From Eubacteriales bacterium (GTDB taxonomy: Bacteria; Bacillota; Clostridia; Lachnospirales; Lachnospiraceae), in contig JAUNHC010000006.1 in NCBI GenBank assembly GCA_030524175.1, positions 62,001-126,000 of the forward strand: 64,000 nucleotides of DNA, read 5' to 3'. The translations under genes and the position numbers were made by a program. Below, one piece after another: positions 18,318 through 27,456 of this stretch (position 1 is its first letter; each line of letters opens with the position of its first letter). The notes under the pieces were generated by a model. It did not search any database, was not told the DNA's origin, and was given only the letters and a program-made list of their open reading frames with translations.

Positions 18318-19983
18318 AAAATTGGAATTGTTTCTCACAGAAGGCGATCATTAATTCCTTCAATTTATCTTTATCTGTAACACAGCCTAAAGTGTCCTTT
18401 TCTCCCAGATTCATGTAAGCCAGCTGTGCGGAATCCGACGGCAGCCACTCGGCAAGACCTTCACTGTTGGGATTTCCCGTCTTCATGAAATTCGTCCAGT
18501 ATGACGTACAGATATCAGCAAGTTCATGATCCCATTCCGTCCATTCGCGCTGCTCCGGAATATCTCTCAAGGACCCAAAGGTATACCACAGCTCACTGGA
18601 ATGCCATGCCCAATAGTAATCTTCATTTCTTCCAGGTGTTTTATGTGCAAAAAGATATACAAAAACGTTTCCGTTTTCACTTATTGTATCGTAATGCTGT
18701 CCAAAAAGCTCTACTGCGGTAATGTTTGTAGTCATACTTGTGGAAAATCCTTGTGAATTAAGATTTCTGGCAGTCTCCAGTGCATTCTCATCTGTTACCG
18801 GCACAAGATTCTCAAAATCATATTCCTCATATAAATCTCCCAGCAGTTCTTTGTAATAGGAATAAAACTCTTCCGCCGATTCCATCGGATTTCCATTGAT
18901 ACCATCCTGAGTACTCTCACCCAGATTTGCGCCCACTAAAATATTTACATCTCCAAAAAGTCCTGCTTCATACGCTTCCTTTAAATTGTTATACTGAATA
19001 TACTTTCCATCGACTGTCATACCTTGGGGGGCATTTTTATAATTATCCTCCTTGCCCATAAACACAGCGGCATCCATTGCCTGCAGTTCCTCAAGTGACT
19101 CTTCCCCTGTAAGGCCGCATTCTTTCAGCCATGCAATGCTTATTTCCTGGATTTCTTCCTGTGTTTTGTATGCTGTATCATATTTTAATCCTGTCTGCCA
19201 AATCACATTGTCAGCCAGCCCTGCACCGATATCGCTGGCAAAAAAGGCAGCAGTTTTGCTTGTTCCTCCCGACTGTCCTCCCAGTGTGATATTTTCCGGA
19301 TTTCCGCCAAAGCCCTTAATATTTTCTTTAACCCATTCCACTGCTTTGATACTGTCCATCAGACCATAATTACCACTGGCCCCATATTCACTCTCTGCAT
19401 CCAGTTGAGGAAGAGACATATAGCCAAACACACCAAGGCGGGTACCTACCTCAACAACAACTACCCCTTTCGCAGCAAGTGCCTCCGGGTCACATTCCAC
19501 CTCGTAGGAATAGCCATGATTCAAACCGCCGCCATGAAACCAGACATAAACCGGCATTTCTTCATCTCCTGCAACAGACGGGGTCGCAATATTAAGATAA
19601 AGACAGTCCTCGCTGAATTCCGGAAGTTCATTGTAATAGAAATCTGTTTTCCAGGGATCAGCCGCCATATCATTTTCCCACTGACAGGGAGCATCCGCAT
19701 ACTTATCAAAAATCCTGACACCATCCCAAGCCTCAGGATCCTGGGGTTCCTTCCACCGCAGTCCATCAACAGGAGGCGCTGCATATGGCACACCTTTAAA
19801 TAGCGTAACATTATCATATGTATCACCTGACACACCCTGGGCTGACCCGTAGGCGGTCTCCACAGTTCCAAGCTCTTGCGTATCCCCGGCCTCAGCAAAG
19901 GCATTGACCCCAGATGAACCAACACACATAAATAGTGTCATAACTCCGGCTAAACACTTACACATCATTTTCTTCTGTCTCAT
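18316..19983 (-). CDS. Secreted type-B carboxylesterase
   Basis: A 555-aa protein with a signal peptide (MRQKKMMCKCLAGVMTLFM, cut near NAFAEAG). It has the alpha/beta-hydrolase type-B esterase architecture: FKGVPYAAPP, SEDCLYLNI, oxyanion loop FHGGGL, nucleophile in GGQSGGTS, acidic residue probably in GANLGEST, and catalytic His in AWHSSELWY. Such enzymes hydrolyse carboxyl esters outside the cell, for example plant or drug-like esters. The ATG at 19983 follows AGGAGG by eight bases. A YesM/YesN pair lies just upstream on the same strand and may control it. Confidence 0.9.
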   Translation of the reverse strand: MRQKKMMCKCLAGVMTLFMCVGSSGVNAFAEAGDTQELGTVETAYGSAQGVSGDTYDNVTLFKGVPYAAPPVDGLRWKEPQDPEAWDGVRIFDKYADAPCQWENDMAADPWKTDFYYNELPEFSEDCLYLNIATPSVAGDEEMPVYVWFHGGGLNHGYSYEVECDPEALAAKGVVVVEVGTRLGVFGYMSLPQLDAESEYGASGNYGLMDSIKAVEWVKENIKGFGGNPENITLGGQSGGTSKTAAFFASDIGAGLADNVIWQTGLKYDTAYKTQEEIQEISIAWLKECGLTGEESLEELQAMDAAVFMGKEDNYKNAPQGMTVDGKYIQYNNLKEAYEAGLFGDVNILVGANLGESTQDGINGNPMESAEEFYSYYKELLGDLYEEYDFENLVPVTDENALETARNLNSQGFSTSMTTNITAVELFGQHYDTISENGNVFVYLFAHKTPGRNEDYYWAWHSSELWYTFGSLRDIPEQREWTEWDHELADICTSYWTNFMKTGNPNSEGLAEWLPSDSAQLAYMNLGEKDTLGCVTDKDKLKELMIAFCEKQFQF

Positions 19984-20183
19984 TAATATTTCCTCCTTTT
20001 TAGACTGCTTTTTCATTTGATAGTGAGATATTACCAATAAAGTCATTTTCATTCAACGATAATATATCACTATGCACAAAGAAAATTGTATAAAAAGAAT
20101 AAAAAAACACCGTTTTCCAGAAAAAATTTCGAATAACCAATACATTTTCACCAAAGGTGAAAAATTCTACTCTTTCCCTGCTT

Positions 20184-22064
20184 TTATAGTACAGGAATCT
20201 GAGGCGGAAACTCCAGTATAATCTCCAGGCCACAGTCCGGACAGGGAACTGCCCATATGCAGAACATTTCACCATAAAGATAATCTAAACGCATCCGAAT
20301 ATTATAAATCCCTATATGCTGCTGTGTATCTGAATGCTGTTCCTGCGTACCAGCCGGTATATCTCCGAAATACTCTTTGATCTGTTCCTGGTCCATACCA
20401 ATTCCGTTATCACGTATTTTTGTAATAATCTTATCACGGTCAGAGTATATACAAATTTCAATATGACCGGGAAATAAAACATTATTTTCGTCACGATGCA
20501 AAAGTATTCCATGCAAAATAGAATTTTCCACCAAAGGCTGAAGAACATTTTTAGGGTATAAAATATTTTCACATTCAGAAGAGATATGAAATTCTAAGGA
20601 AAGTTCACTGTTGCACAGATATTGCTGGATAGTGATGTAGGACAATAATTGTTTTTTCTCATTATCCAGGGAATCATATATCTGCAGTTTAGTCATTTTC
20701 AACCTGTCCCTCAGCATACTGGTCAAAGATTCGTTAATGATCGTTATATCCTTTGGACGGTTCAGTTCTGCAAGATAGGTAATGGTGTTGAGGGTATTAT
20801 AGATAAAATGCGGATCTATCTGTGATAGCAGAAGACTATATTCAACCCTCTTTTCCTTTTGTTCCTGCTCTTTTATCTTTTTTATATTCGCCTCAATCTG
20901 ATCCATCATCTCATAAAATGTATCGGCAAGCATACCAATTTCATCCCTGCCAGAAATATTTTTAGAAACACACATCATTCCACCACGGACATTCTGCATC
21001 TGGACGGAAAGTTTTCTGAGATTATTAAGGCTATGGTTTAAAATTGCTATAACCGCTCCAATCAAGAAAATAGAAAAAACAAATAATATGATCATGATGA
21101 GTCTGCTGAAAGTCCGATAAGGCTGAAGCAATTTTTTATTCGGTAAACTTATAAAGAGTTTCAGTTGTTCCGCTTGATAAGAAATACGGGTTCCAATCAC
21201 TGTGTGGCCGTTTGTTTCTAACAAATTGACAGCATACTGATCATCCACAAAAAGAGTGTTCAGCATTCCAGATTCCATCTGACCAAAATAGGATTCCTCT
21301 TGGTTTTGAAAAAGAATCTTTTCTTCATTGCCGATCAAGCAAAAATCCGATATATCTGCATCTAGAAAATCCTGAAACAGCTGCCGGAAATCATCAAAGG
21401 GTTCTATGAGAATAAAAAGAAAATCATGCCCTTGTGTACAATTAAGCATTGCCATAGATATAAATTCTTCTGTATCTAAAACAGAATCTGACGAAAACAC
21501 AGGAGAATATATTCTTTTTCGGCGCCCATTCTCTTCATATCCGCCAGTCTGCTGCATATCATCAGACAGTTTAGAATACCATGGTGACTTAAATATCAGT
21601 TCACTGCAGCCCACAAGAGAATCTTTGGAAAACGCATATTTCCAATCAACGATCAGAATTGCATTACGAGTTGAACAAATTGCACCAGGCTGTCCTTCTC
21701 CCATTTTTTCCTCTGTAAGACCTGAAATAATCTGTTCTCTTCCTACATTCTGTGCCTCTGAGCCTGCTGAATCCAAATATTGCACTGCATCCGATAGAAG
21801 TGTTTCATTATTCATTAATTTCAAAAGATACTGTGTGTTTTGATGGAGTATATAGCTGGTTTTCGTTGCAACTGCGCCGGTCAAAACAGATAGATTATGT
21901 TGAAGCTCAGGCTTAAGCAATCGGTAAGTCCAGACTGAAACAAGATTGCTTGTAAGAAGCAACAATAAAATTGTAACGATACAGATCACATATACGATTT
22001 TTTTTATTAAAGTATTTGGATAAAGTTCTTTTAGCAGCCTGACAAACTTATTATTTTCATTCAT
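20184..22064 (-). CDS. YesM-family sensor histidine kinase
   Basis: A 626-aa membrane kinase. One helix near residues 22-43, a ~260-residue extracellular sensing region, a second helix near 295-320, a HAMP-like linker, then the His_kinase domain with the phospho-accepting His in LSQIDPHFIYNTLNTITYL and an ATPase domain (N-box PLVENSILHGI, RDNGIGMD). It should phosphorylate the AraC-type regulator encoded directly upstream; the two overlap by eight bases. The ATG at 22064 follows GAGGGAGA. Such pairs usually govern carbohydrate or glycoside loci, so the neighbouring secreted esterase is a candidate target. Confidence 0.9.
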   Translation of the reverse strand: MNENNKFVRLLKELYPNTLIKKIVYVICIVTILLLLLTSNLVSVWTYRLLKPELQHNLSVLTGAVATKTSYILHQNTQYLLKLMNNETLLSDAVQYLDSAGSEAQNVGREQIISGLTEEKMGEGQPGAICSTRNAILIVDWKYAFSKDSLVGCSELIFKSPWYSKLSDDMQQTGGYEENGRRKRIYSPVFSSDSVLDTEEFISMAMLNCTQGHDFLFILIEPFDDFRQLFQDFLDADISDFCLIGNEEKILFQNQEESYFGQMESGMLNTLFVDDQYAVNLLETNGHTVIGTRISYQAEQLKLFISLPNKKLLQPYRTFSRLIMIILFVFSIFLIGAVIAILNHSLNNLRKLSVQMQNVRGGMMCVSKNISGRDEIGMLADTFYEMMDQIEANIKKIKEQEQKEKRVEYSLLLSQIDPHFIYNTLNTITYLAELNRPKDITIINESLTSMLRDRLKMTKLQIYDSLDNEKKQLLSYITIQQYLCNSELSLEFHISSECENILYPKNVLQPLVENSILHGILLHRDENNVLFPGHIEICIYSDRDKIITKIRDNGIGMDQEQIKEYFGDIPAGTQEQHSDTQQHIGIYNIRMRLDYLYGEMFCIWAVPCPDCGLEIILEFPPQIPVL

Positions 22065-23556
22065 CTCGTCTCCCTCTGCGATAATCCTGAGGAGACAGAC
22101 CATAATTCTTCCTGAAAACCCGTGAAAAATAGGAAACTGAACTGTACCCCGTCATTTGTGCAATATCCGGCAGGCATTCTTTTCCTGCCTCAAGAAGCTC
22201 TTTTGCCTTTTCCATTCGTATTCTGGTAAGTAAACGCCCTATGGTTTCCCCCTCTTCCTTCTTCATAAGGTCATTGAGGCGATTAACACTAAGTCCTGAA
22301 AATTCAGCAATCTCTTCAACGCTGAGAAAGGGATTCCTATACTCTTTATAGATATATGCCACTGTTCTGGCCGCAGCGTCTGATTGAAAACTTTTGCGAA
22401 ATGAAAAAAAATGCGCTAAATCTGACACCTTACTTTTCAGCCATCGAAAAATCCTCCTGACACTTAAAAGGCAATAAACTTCCTCATCATATAAAATATA
22501 TGGAAGGCCCATCTTTTCCGCAGAATATTTTAACTTCTCTAAAATCCGTATTAGCAGCTCCATCGTCCCTGTAAAATCATAATTATATATAAATTCGCGA
22601 AAAAGCCGGTCTATGTACAGGTTCACTTCCTGTAACGAATGATTCAGTACGATTTCAAAATCATCCAATGACGGCATTGGCTGTGCCTTGGGCTGCTCAA
22701 ATAAATCTGCCTGCAGGACAGCACTTCTCCCCTCAAAATATCGTTGTTCAAACAAATAGCGATGTTTCTCATATTCTTGTCTGCATTGCAAAACCGATAG
22801 TGATCTCTTATACAAATAAAGAGAAAAACTGCTATCAGTTTCACTTTCCAAGAATGATTTCATATTAGTCCCCAGTTCTTCGCAATCTGCCGAATCTGCT
22901 GTTAAACCAAGAAAACGGTAACGTTCAATCCTGACCAGATTAAGAAGTTCAGGAAATTTATCCCGAAGTTCCGGGATCCAAATATGATGTTCAATTTCAA
23001 TAGTACGCATATCTGCTATCCGGGAAATTGTATCTGGTATATGATCCTGCTCCAACACAAAAAAATTAAATTTATTTTCGGAAACTTCCTGGAAAAACTC
23101 TGTGTCAAGATCCTCTATGGGTGTACGGAAACAAGCAGCCAAATGGACACGGGCAGCCCGGTTTCTCTTCTCCTCTTTTTCTTGAAAGATCCGGTTGATT
23201 TCCCTGAGTTTATTTTCCAAAAACTCTTTATTAAGCTCATGCTTAAGAATATATTCCTGTACACTAAGATCAATAGCCGCACGGGCATAATCAAACTCAT
23301 CATAGCTGGATAGAAAAATCACCATGGTTTCCGGTGCTTCCCCCTTAATGCGCCTGGCAAGTTCCCGGCCATCAATGCCAGGCATTTGAACATCAGTAAT
23401 TACAATATCAGGATGAAAACGATGAAACGCCCCTAATGCATCAATACCATCAACCGCCCCGTAAACCATCTGAAACCCAAGAGCACCCCAGTCAACCAGA
23501 TGAGTAAAATGATTTAATGCAAATTTATTGTCATCTGCAAGCATGACCTTAAGCAA
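22057..23556 (-). CDS. YesN-type response regulator with AraC domain
   Basis: A 499-aa protein: receiver domain (MLKVMLADDNKFAL, Asp in IVITDVQMPGIDG, Lys in YILKHE), a ~250-residue middle region, and a C-terminal AraC-type pair of helix-turn-helix motifs (LSVEEIAEFSGLSVNRL; IAQMTGYSSVSYFSRVFRK). The start is probably the TTG at 23556: GGAGGTGGAGG lies before it and translation would open MLKVMLADDN, standard for this family. An ATG at 23571 is in frame but overlaps that ribosome site. It is first in the pair with the YesM kinase. Confidence 0.9.
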   Translation of the reverse strand: MLKVMLADDNKFALNHFTHLVDWGALGFQMVYGAVDGIDALGAFHRFHPDIVITDVQMPGIDGRELARRIKGEAPETMVIFLSSYDEFDYARAAIDLSVQEYILKHELNKEFLENKLREINRIFQEKEEKRNRAARVHLAACFRTPIEDLDTEFFQEVSENKFNFFVLEQDHIPDTISRIADMRTIEIEHHIWIPELRDKFPELLNLVRIERYRFLGLTADSADCEELGTNMKSFLESETDSSFSLYLYKRSLSVLQCRQEYEKHRYLFEQRYFEGRSAVLQADLFEQPKAQPMPSLDDFEIVLNHSLQEVNLYIDRLFREFIYNYDFTGTMELLIRILEKLKYSAEKMGLPYILYDEEVYCLLSVRRIFRWLKSKVSDLAHFFSFRKSFQSDAAARTVAYIYKEYRNPFLSVEEIAEFSGLSVNRLNDLMKKEEGETIGRLLTRIRMEKAKELLEAGKECLPDIAQMTGYSSVSYFSRVFRKNYGLSPQDYRRGRRDE

Positions 23557-23851
23557 TACCTCCACCTCCATTTATATAAATAAACAAAAAAAGTTTGTAA
23601 CATAGTCTCTTTTTTTACAATACTCTATTTTCTCTTAAGTATCCAATGAATTCGCTATATATTTTCTACTATACCATATTTATTTTTTATCCGCATTAGT
23701 AAACCAGACTATTTCACACATATACTTTACATAGCAATGTGTGGCTTGGAATCAACTTTCTTATGAATGTTGTCCATATCCCGTAAGGTTTTACATACCA
23801 AGAAGTTTATCAACTTTTGTTTACAACAAAACAGAAAGATTTTTATAATAC
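23557..23851. other. AT-rich leader of the YesN/YesM pair
   Basis: About 295 bases, very AT-rich, without a supported gene. It must hold the promoter of the two-component genes; I could not settle on one pair of hexamers. Confidence 0.4.
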
Positions 23852-23901
23852 AAAAAAGGCTGCCACACCCATGATTAAAATCATAGGTATGGCAGCCTTT
23901 A
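23852..23901 (-). terminator. Terminator of the cold-shock gene
   Basis: AAAAAGGCTGCCA pairs with TGGCAGCCTTT, with an inner ATGAT/ATCAT stem and T residues on the minus strand, 16 bases past the cold-shock stop codon. Confidence 0.9.
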
Positions 23902-23916
23902 AACGCTGTTCTCAGA

Positions 23917-24120
23917 TTATGCAGCGTATACGTTTACAGCCTGATCTCCGCGGTTTCCAGAAGTAATATCAAATGTTACTTTCTGTCCGTCCTCTAAAGA
24001 TTTAAAACCTTCTGAAGCGATTCCTGAGAAATGTACGAATACATCTTCCCCTGTTGCATCATTAGTGATAAATCCAAATCCTTTTTGTGAGTTAAACCAT
24101 TTTACTGTACCTTTATTCAT
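23917..24120 (-). CDS. Cold-shock domain protein
   Basis: A 67-aa protein consisting of a single cold-shock OB fold: [16 protein letters not shown] (RNP1), DVFVHFSGI (RNP2) and the C-terminal QAVNVYAA. It binds single-stranded nucleic acid and acts as an RNA chaperone. AGGAGG precedes the ATG. Its transcript has a ~125-base leader containing a long hairpin, suggesting post-transcriptional control as in other csp genes. Confidence 0.96.
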   Translation of the reverse strand: MNKGTVKWFNSQKGFGFITNDATGEDVFVHFSGIASEGFKSLEDGQKVTFDITSGNRGDQAVNVYAA

Positions 24121-24169
24121 GAAAGATACCTCCTAATATTTTATTATATTTCTCGACAAAATTAAAAAA

Positions 24170-24225
24170 TCACATATTTTTGTAAAGCATCAAACTAAGA
24201 AATGATGATTTACAAAAATATGTGA
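24170..24225 (-). promoter_or_regulatory. Long hairpin in the cold-shock mRNA leader
   Basis: A 17-bp perfect inverted repeat (24170-24186 with 24209-24225; TCACATATTTTTG opens it), extended inward by five more pairs (CATCA/TGATG) after one mismatch. It lies between the promoter at 24254-24282 and the start codon, so it will form in the mRNA leader. A temperature-responsive fold is plausible. Confidence 0.8.
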
Positions 24226-24253
24226 ATCCAAATCTCATTCAAAATACTTCGTC

Positions 24254-24282
24254 AGTATAACACGGTCTTTTACACCTGTCAA
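24254..24282 (-). promoter_or_regulatory. Consensus promoter of the cold-shock gene
   Basis: On the minus strand TTGACA (24282-24277), exactly 17 bases, then TATACT (24259-24254). This predicts a transcript start near 24247 and a leader of about 125 bases. Confidence 0.9.
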
Positions 24283-24365
24283 GCATTTTTCAAAACTTTT
24301 TTGAATTTTTATAAAATTCAGAATTTGTTACCTGTCGAATGGTGAACAGAAAGGGAAAGCACTGA

Positions 24366-24403
24366 CTGCCGCACCTGTGATTTACTAATCACTTGTGCGG
24401 CAG
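24366..24403. repeat. Imperfect palindrome downstream of the anti-sigma gene
   Basis: CTGCCGCAC pairs with GTGCGGCAG around an inner GTGAT/ATCAC stem. It sits between the anti-sigma stop and the cold-shock promoter. It lacks a T run; it may be a weak terminator for the sigma/anti-sigma operon. Confidence 0.5.
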
Positions 24404-24484
24404 CAAATGTACAATATGTATCTCCTATGTCTTCTCAACACATCTGTATGTACACTGTGTTTGCAATACCTTTCCCGAATAACA

Positions 24485-25261
24485 TCACCCTTCTGATCTT
24501 TTATTCTTTTTCTTTCTTCCCTGAATTGTAATACCTACGATCAGAAGGATCACAGCGATCACGGTATTCCCCAACCCGTTGGAAACAAAAGAAAAGAAAT
24601 ACATTCTTAATCCATCGTATTGACCGCTGAGATAATTCGTATAATAATTACCCGGCACTGCCAAAGCCGCCAGGATTCCAATCGTAAGCACCATATTGGT
24701 GCGAAGGAACACATAGCATGCCACACTCAGCCACAATATTACAGACCACAAAACAGCCACGGGCAGCCCGATTTTCCAAAACCATAAATCTCCATACTCC
24801 ATAAGATAATAAAGCACAACCTGGATAACCCCAAGGAATGCCAGCGCACATAAATTTAAAACAGCCATTGCCTTCAGGATACGATTCCTGCCTCCATTGA
24901 TTGCAATGTATCCAGGTATATATGCTGTCGCTATTCCTCCTGCTACAATATAAAACCAAGTAAGCTGCTTATCTATCACAAGATTAACAATAAAGCAGGT
25001 TAAAAGAGCTATAAACGCCGATACACCCATTATCCAGTAAAAAATACTCATCCTTGATTTTTTCAGATATTTTTTAAACGCCTTTACCTCAGGCGCTGTC
25101 TCCACAGGAATGGGCTGTTTCATTTGTTCCAGGACCGCCCTGCATTCTTCACATTGAGCAATATGTGCCTCTATAGATTTATTTGTAGACTCACTTGTCA
25201 TATTATCAATATACATCGGCAGTAAATCTCTTACTGTATCACATTCTAATCGTTGTTCCAT
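24485..25261 (-). CDS. Zinc-finger anti-sigma factor, membrane-bound
   Basis: A 258-aa protein. The N-terminus holds the anti-sigma zinc-binding pattern (CDTVRDLLPMYIDN, then HIAQCEECRAVL: His-x3-Cys-x2-Cys), followed from about residue 75 by six membrane helices. It would hold the ECF sigma factor inactive at the membrane until a surface signal arrives. It overlaps the sigma gene by 16 bases, the usual coupling. The ATG at 25261 follows GGAAGAG; an upstream in-frame ATG lies deep in the sigma gene and has no site. The signal is unknown. Confidence 0.85.
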   Translation of the reverse strand: MEQRLECDTVRDLLPMYIDNMTSESTNKSIEAHIAQCEECRAVLEQMKQPIPVETAPEVKAFKKYLKKSRMSIFYWIMGVSAFIALLTCFIVNLVIDKQLTWFYIVAGGIATAYIPGYIAINGGRNRILKAMAVLNLCALAFLGVIQVVLYYLMEYGDLWFWKIGLPVAVLWSVILWLSVACYVFLRTNMVLTIGILAALAVPGNYYTNYLSGQYDGLRMYFFSFVSNGLGNTVIAVILLIVGITIQGRKKKNKRSEG

Positions 25262-25749
25262 TCTTCTCTTCCTTTCGTCAATTTCTGTTTTCCCCTGTAA
25301 AAGGTAACTCTTGCCCACGTCTCTGTCTTTCCCATAATATTACCGATATCAGCAAAACTCAGTTCACCGGTAAGCCGCAGATACATCACTTCCCTTGTAG
25401 TCATATCAAGATTATGCAGGATGCGGAACAATTCCACTTTTTCAACATTGAGAACATAATCACGTTCTATATTTTCAAATGACCTAATCTCATCTGTTAT
25501 CTCGGATAACGGAATCTCTTTATACTTTTTCCGTTCCAGTTCTTTATACCACAGCCTCTTGGCAATCTGGCACAGCCAGACAGAAATTTTGCATTCCCCC
25601 CTGAATTGATCTATGCTCTTGGTCGCCTGATAGAAAGTTTCCTGTGTCAGTTCCTCAGTTAAATCTGCGTTATGGGTTAAGCAGAATAAATACTTATAGA
25701 CTGTTTTCACGTTGCATTCATACACCTCTTGGATATTCTGCTTATCCAC
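25246..25749 (-). CDS. ECF-type sigma factor
   Basis: A 167-aa sigma-70 family protein with only regions 2 and 4: LTEELTQETFYQATKSIDQF (region 2.2) and SFADIGNIMGKTETWARVTFYRGKQKL (region 4.2 helix-turn-helix). It redirects RNA polymerase to stress or envelope genes. The start is probably GTG 25749, because a full AAGGAGGT lies six bases upstream; the ATG at 25770 would place that site inside the coding frame. The following gene encodes its membrane anti-sigma factor. Confidence 0.88.
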   Translation of the reverse strand: MDKQNIQEVYECNVKTVYKYLFCLTHNADLTEELTQETFYQATKSIDQFRGECKISVWLCQIAKRLWYKELERKKYKEIPLSEITDEIRSFENIERDYVLNVEKVELFRILHNLDMTTREVMYLRLTGELSFADIGNIMGKTETWARVTFYRGKQKLTKGREEWNND

Positions 25750-25964
25750 CCTTACACCTCCTTCTATCATAAGTGCGGCGAAACTGTCATTCGTTACAAA
25801 AAATATAAATATTTTATTATTTTATGCCATCAGGCACAAACTACCTGCAGTCTTATGTCATTTAAAATCCCAACAGATAATTTTTTGCCTTTCTACTGTA
25901 AATATTATATACTGCCTGCATAAAAAATACAAAGCCTCTTAAAACTTATCATAACAGCAGAGTG
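25750..25964. other. Intergenic region between sigma and MerR genes
   Basis: AT-rich divergent spacer. A TGTAAC at 25793-25798 on the minus strand resembles an ECF -35 element, hinting at autoregulation of the sigma gene, but no matching -10 is convincing. No gene is seen. Confidence 0.35.
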
Positions 25965-25993
25965 TTAAGAATCCGGTTTATATGGTATTATAT
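25965..25993 (+). promoter_or_regulatory. Candidate promoter of the MerR-methyltransferase gene
   Basis: TTAAGA, 17 bases, TTATAT, about 85 bases before the chosen start codon. The match is moderate. Confidence 0.4.
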
Positions 25994-26078
25994 AAGCAGG
26001 ACTCATTTACCGGCGGATATGGTTAATCGTTTCCCGCATCTCAATCTTACCATAACTCAAGAAAGGAAATTCACATTC

Positions 26079-27260
26079 ATGAAGAAAAAGGGCTACTACT
26101 CTTCCGGTGAATTCGCACGTATGGCACATGTAACTCTGCGCACCATAAGGTATTATGACAAACAGGATGTTCTGAAGCCCTCCTGTGTAAGTGAAGCGGG
26201 GGCCAGATTTTATACGGACGAGGATCTTGCTAGACTGCAGCAGATTCTTCTGCTGAAATACCTTGGCTTCTCTCTTGAGGATATCAGAGAGATGACCATT
26301 GATGATTCTGACTACCACTTCATGCTGAATTCGCTGAACCTCCAGCTGCGTCTTGTCCGTGACAAGATTGAACAAATGCAGCTTGTCGAGAAAGCCATCG
26401 AAAACACAGCCAGCACAATTTCAGAAAATCATTCCATAGACTGGAGCAAAATGTTAGACCTGATCCATCTCACCGCTATGGAAAAAAGCCTCAAAAACCA
26501 GTATCAGAATGCCTCGAACATTTCTGCCCGAATTAACCTGCACAAGCTGTATTCCGAAAACAAACAAGGCTGGTTTCCCTGGATATACAGTCAATTGCCT
26601 ATAGAACCAGGAATGAAGATACTGGAAATCGGCTGCGGAGACGGCACTTTGTGGACAGAGAATCTGCCCCTTGTGCCCCGGGGCGTAGAAATCACACTTT
26701 CCGACATCTCCGAAGGTATGCTTCGGGATGCACGGCGGGCAGTGGGGACAGAGGATGCCCGTTTTTCAAGTCTTGTGTTCGACTGCCACCGGATTCCTTA
26801 TGATAACAATTATTTTGACCTGGTTATAGCCAATCATGTACTTTTCTACTGCGAAGATATCACCAGGACATGCAGTGAAGTACATCGGGTACTGAAACCG
26901 GGAGGACATTTCTTCTGCAGTACCTACGGTTCCGGCCACATGCATGAAATAAACCGGCTGGTCCAGGATTTTGACACAAGGATCGTTCTCTCTTCCGAAA
27001 ATCTTTCGAAAAAGTTCGGCAGAGAAAACGGATACGATATTTTAAAACCCTGGTTTACCAAAGTACAATGGAAAACCTATGAAGATTCCCTTCTGGTATC
27101 TTCCCCTGAACCATTGATTTCTTATATATTGTCCTGTCACGGAAACCAAAACCAGTATATTCTGGACCGGTATAAAGAATTTCGTGCCCACGTGAAAAAA
27201 CGGACCTCCGGCGGCTTTCATATCACAAAAAATGCAGGGATATTCATCTGTGAAAAGTAA
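26079..27260 (+). CDS. MerR regulator fused to SAM methyltransferase
   Basis: A 393-aa two-domain protein. Residues 1-75 are a MerR winged helix (YYSSGEFARMAHVTLRTIRYYD, then FYTDEDLARLQQILLLKYLGFSLEDI) with a following dimerisation helix to ~115. Residues ~165-300 are a class I methyltransferase (MKILEIGCGDGTLW motif I, LSDISEGML, FDCHRIPYDNNYFDLVIANHVLFY, VLKPGGHFF). The substrate is unknown. The ATG at 26079 follows GAAAGGAA; upstream in-frame ATGs lack a site. A 19-bp-spaced promoter of the kind MerR proteins control lies just downstream, before rfbA. Confidence 0.88.
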   Translation: MKKKGYYSSGEFARMAHVTLRTIRYYDKQDVLKPSCVSEAGARFYTDEDLARLQQILLLKYLGFSLEDIREMTIDDSDYHFMLNSLNLQLRLVRDKIEQMQLVEKAIENTASTISENHSIDWSKMLDLIHLTAMEKSLKNQYQNASNISARINLHKLYSENKQGWFPWIYSQLPIEPGMKILEIGCGDGTLWTENLPLVPRGVEITLSDISEGMLRDARRAVGTEDARFSSLVFDCHRIPYDNNYFDLVIANHVLFYCEDITRTCSEVHRVLKPGGHFFCSTYGSGHMHEINRLVQDFDTRIVLSSENLSKKFGRENGYDILKPWFTKVQWKTYEDSLLVSSPEPLISYILSCHGNQNQYILDRYKEFRAHVKKRTSGGFHITKNAGIFICEK

Positions 27261-27355
27261 CTGCATGTAAAAGCCCCGGAATACTGATATCATTACATTC
27301 AGTCAGCACAGTGCAGGCGAAAAACATCATAAATATGAGTTTTTTAAAAAAGTTC

Positions 27356-27386
27356 TTGAAGGTAACCCAAGGTCACCTTTTATAAT
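27356..27386 (+). promoter_or_regulatory. MerR-type promoter of rfbAB
   Basis: TTGAAG, a 19-base spacer and perfect TATAAT, about 71 bases before rfbA. The overlong spacer contains a dyad (AAGGTAACC facing GGTCACCTT, 8 of 9 pairs). Long spacer plus central dyad is the signature of promoters twisted into shape by MerR activators, and a MerR protein is encoded immediately upstream. Confidence 0.7.
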
Positions 27387-27456
27387 ATAAGTACGTTAAA
27401 AAGCCTACTTACTTTCTTTCACGCATTTGCGAAAAAACAAAGGAGATTTATAATTT

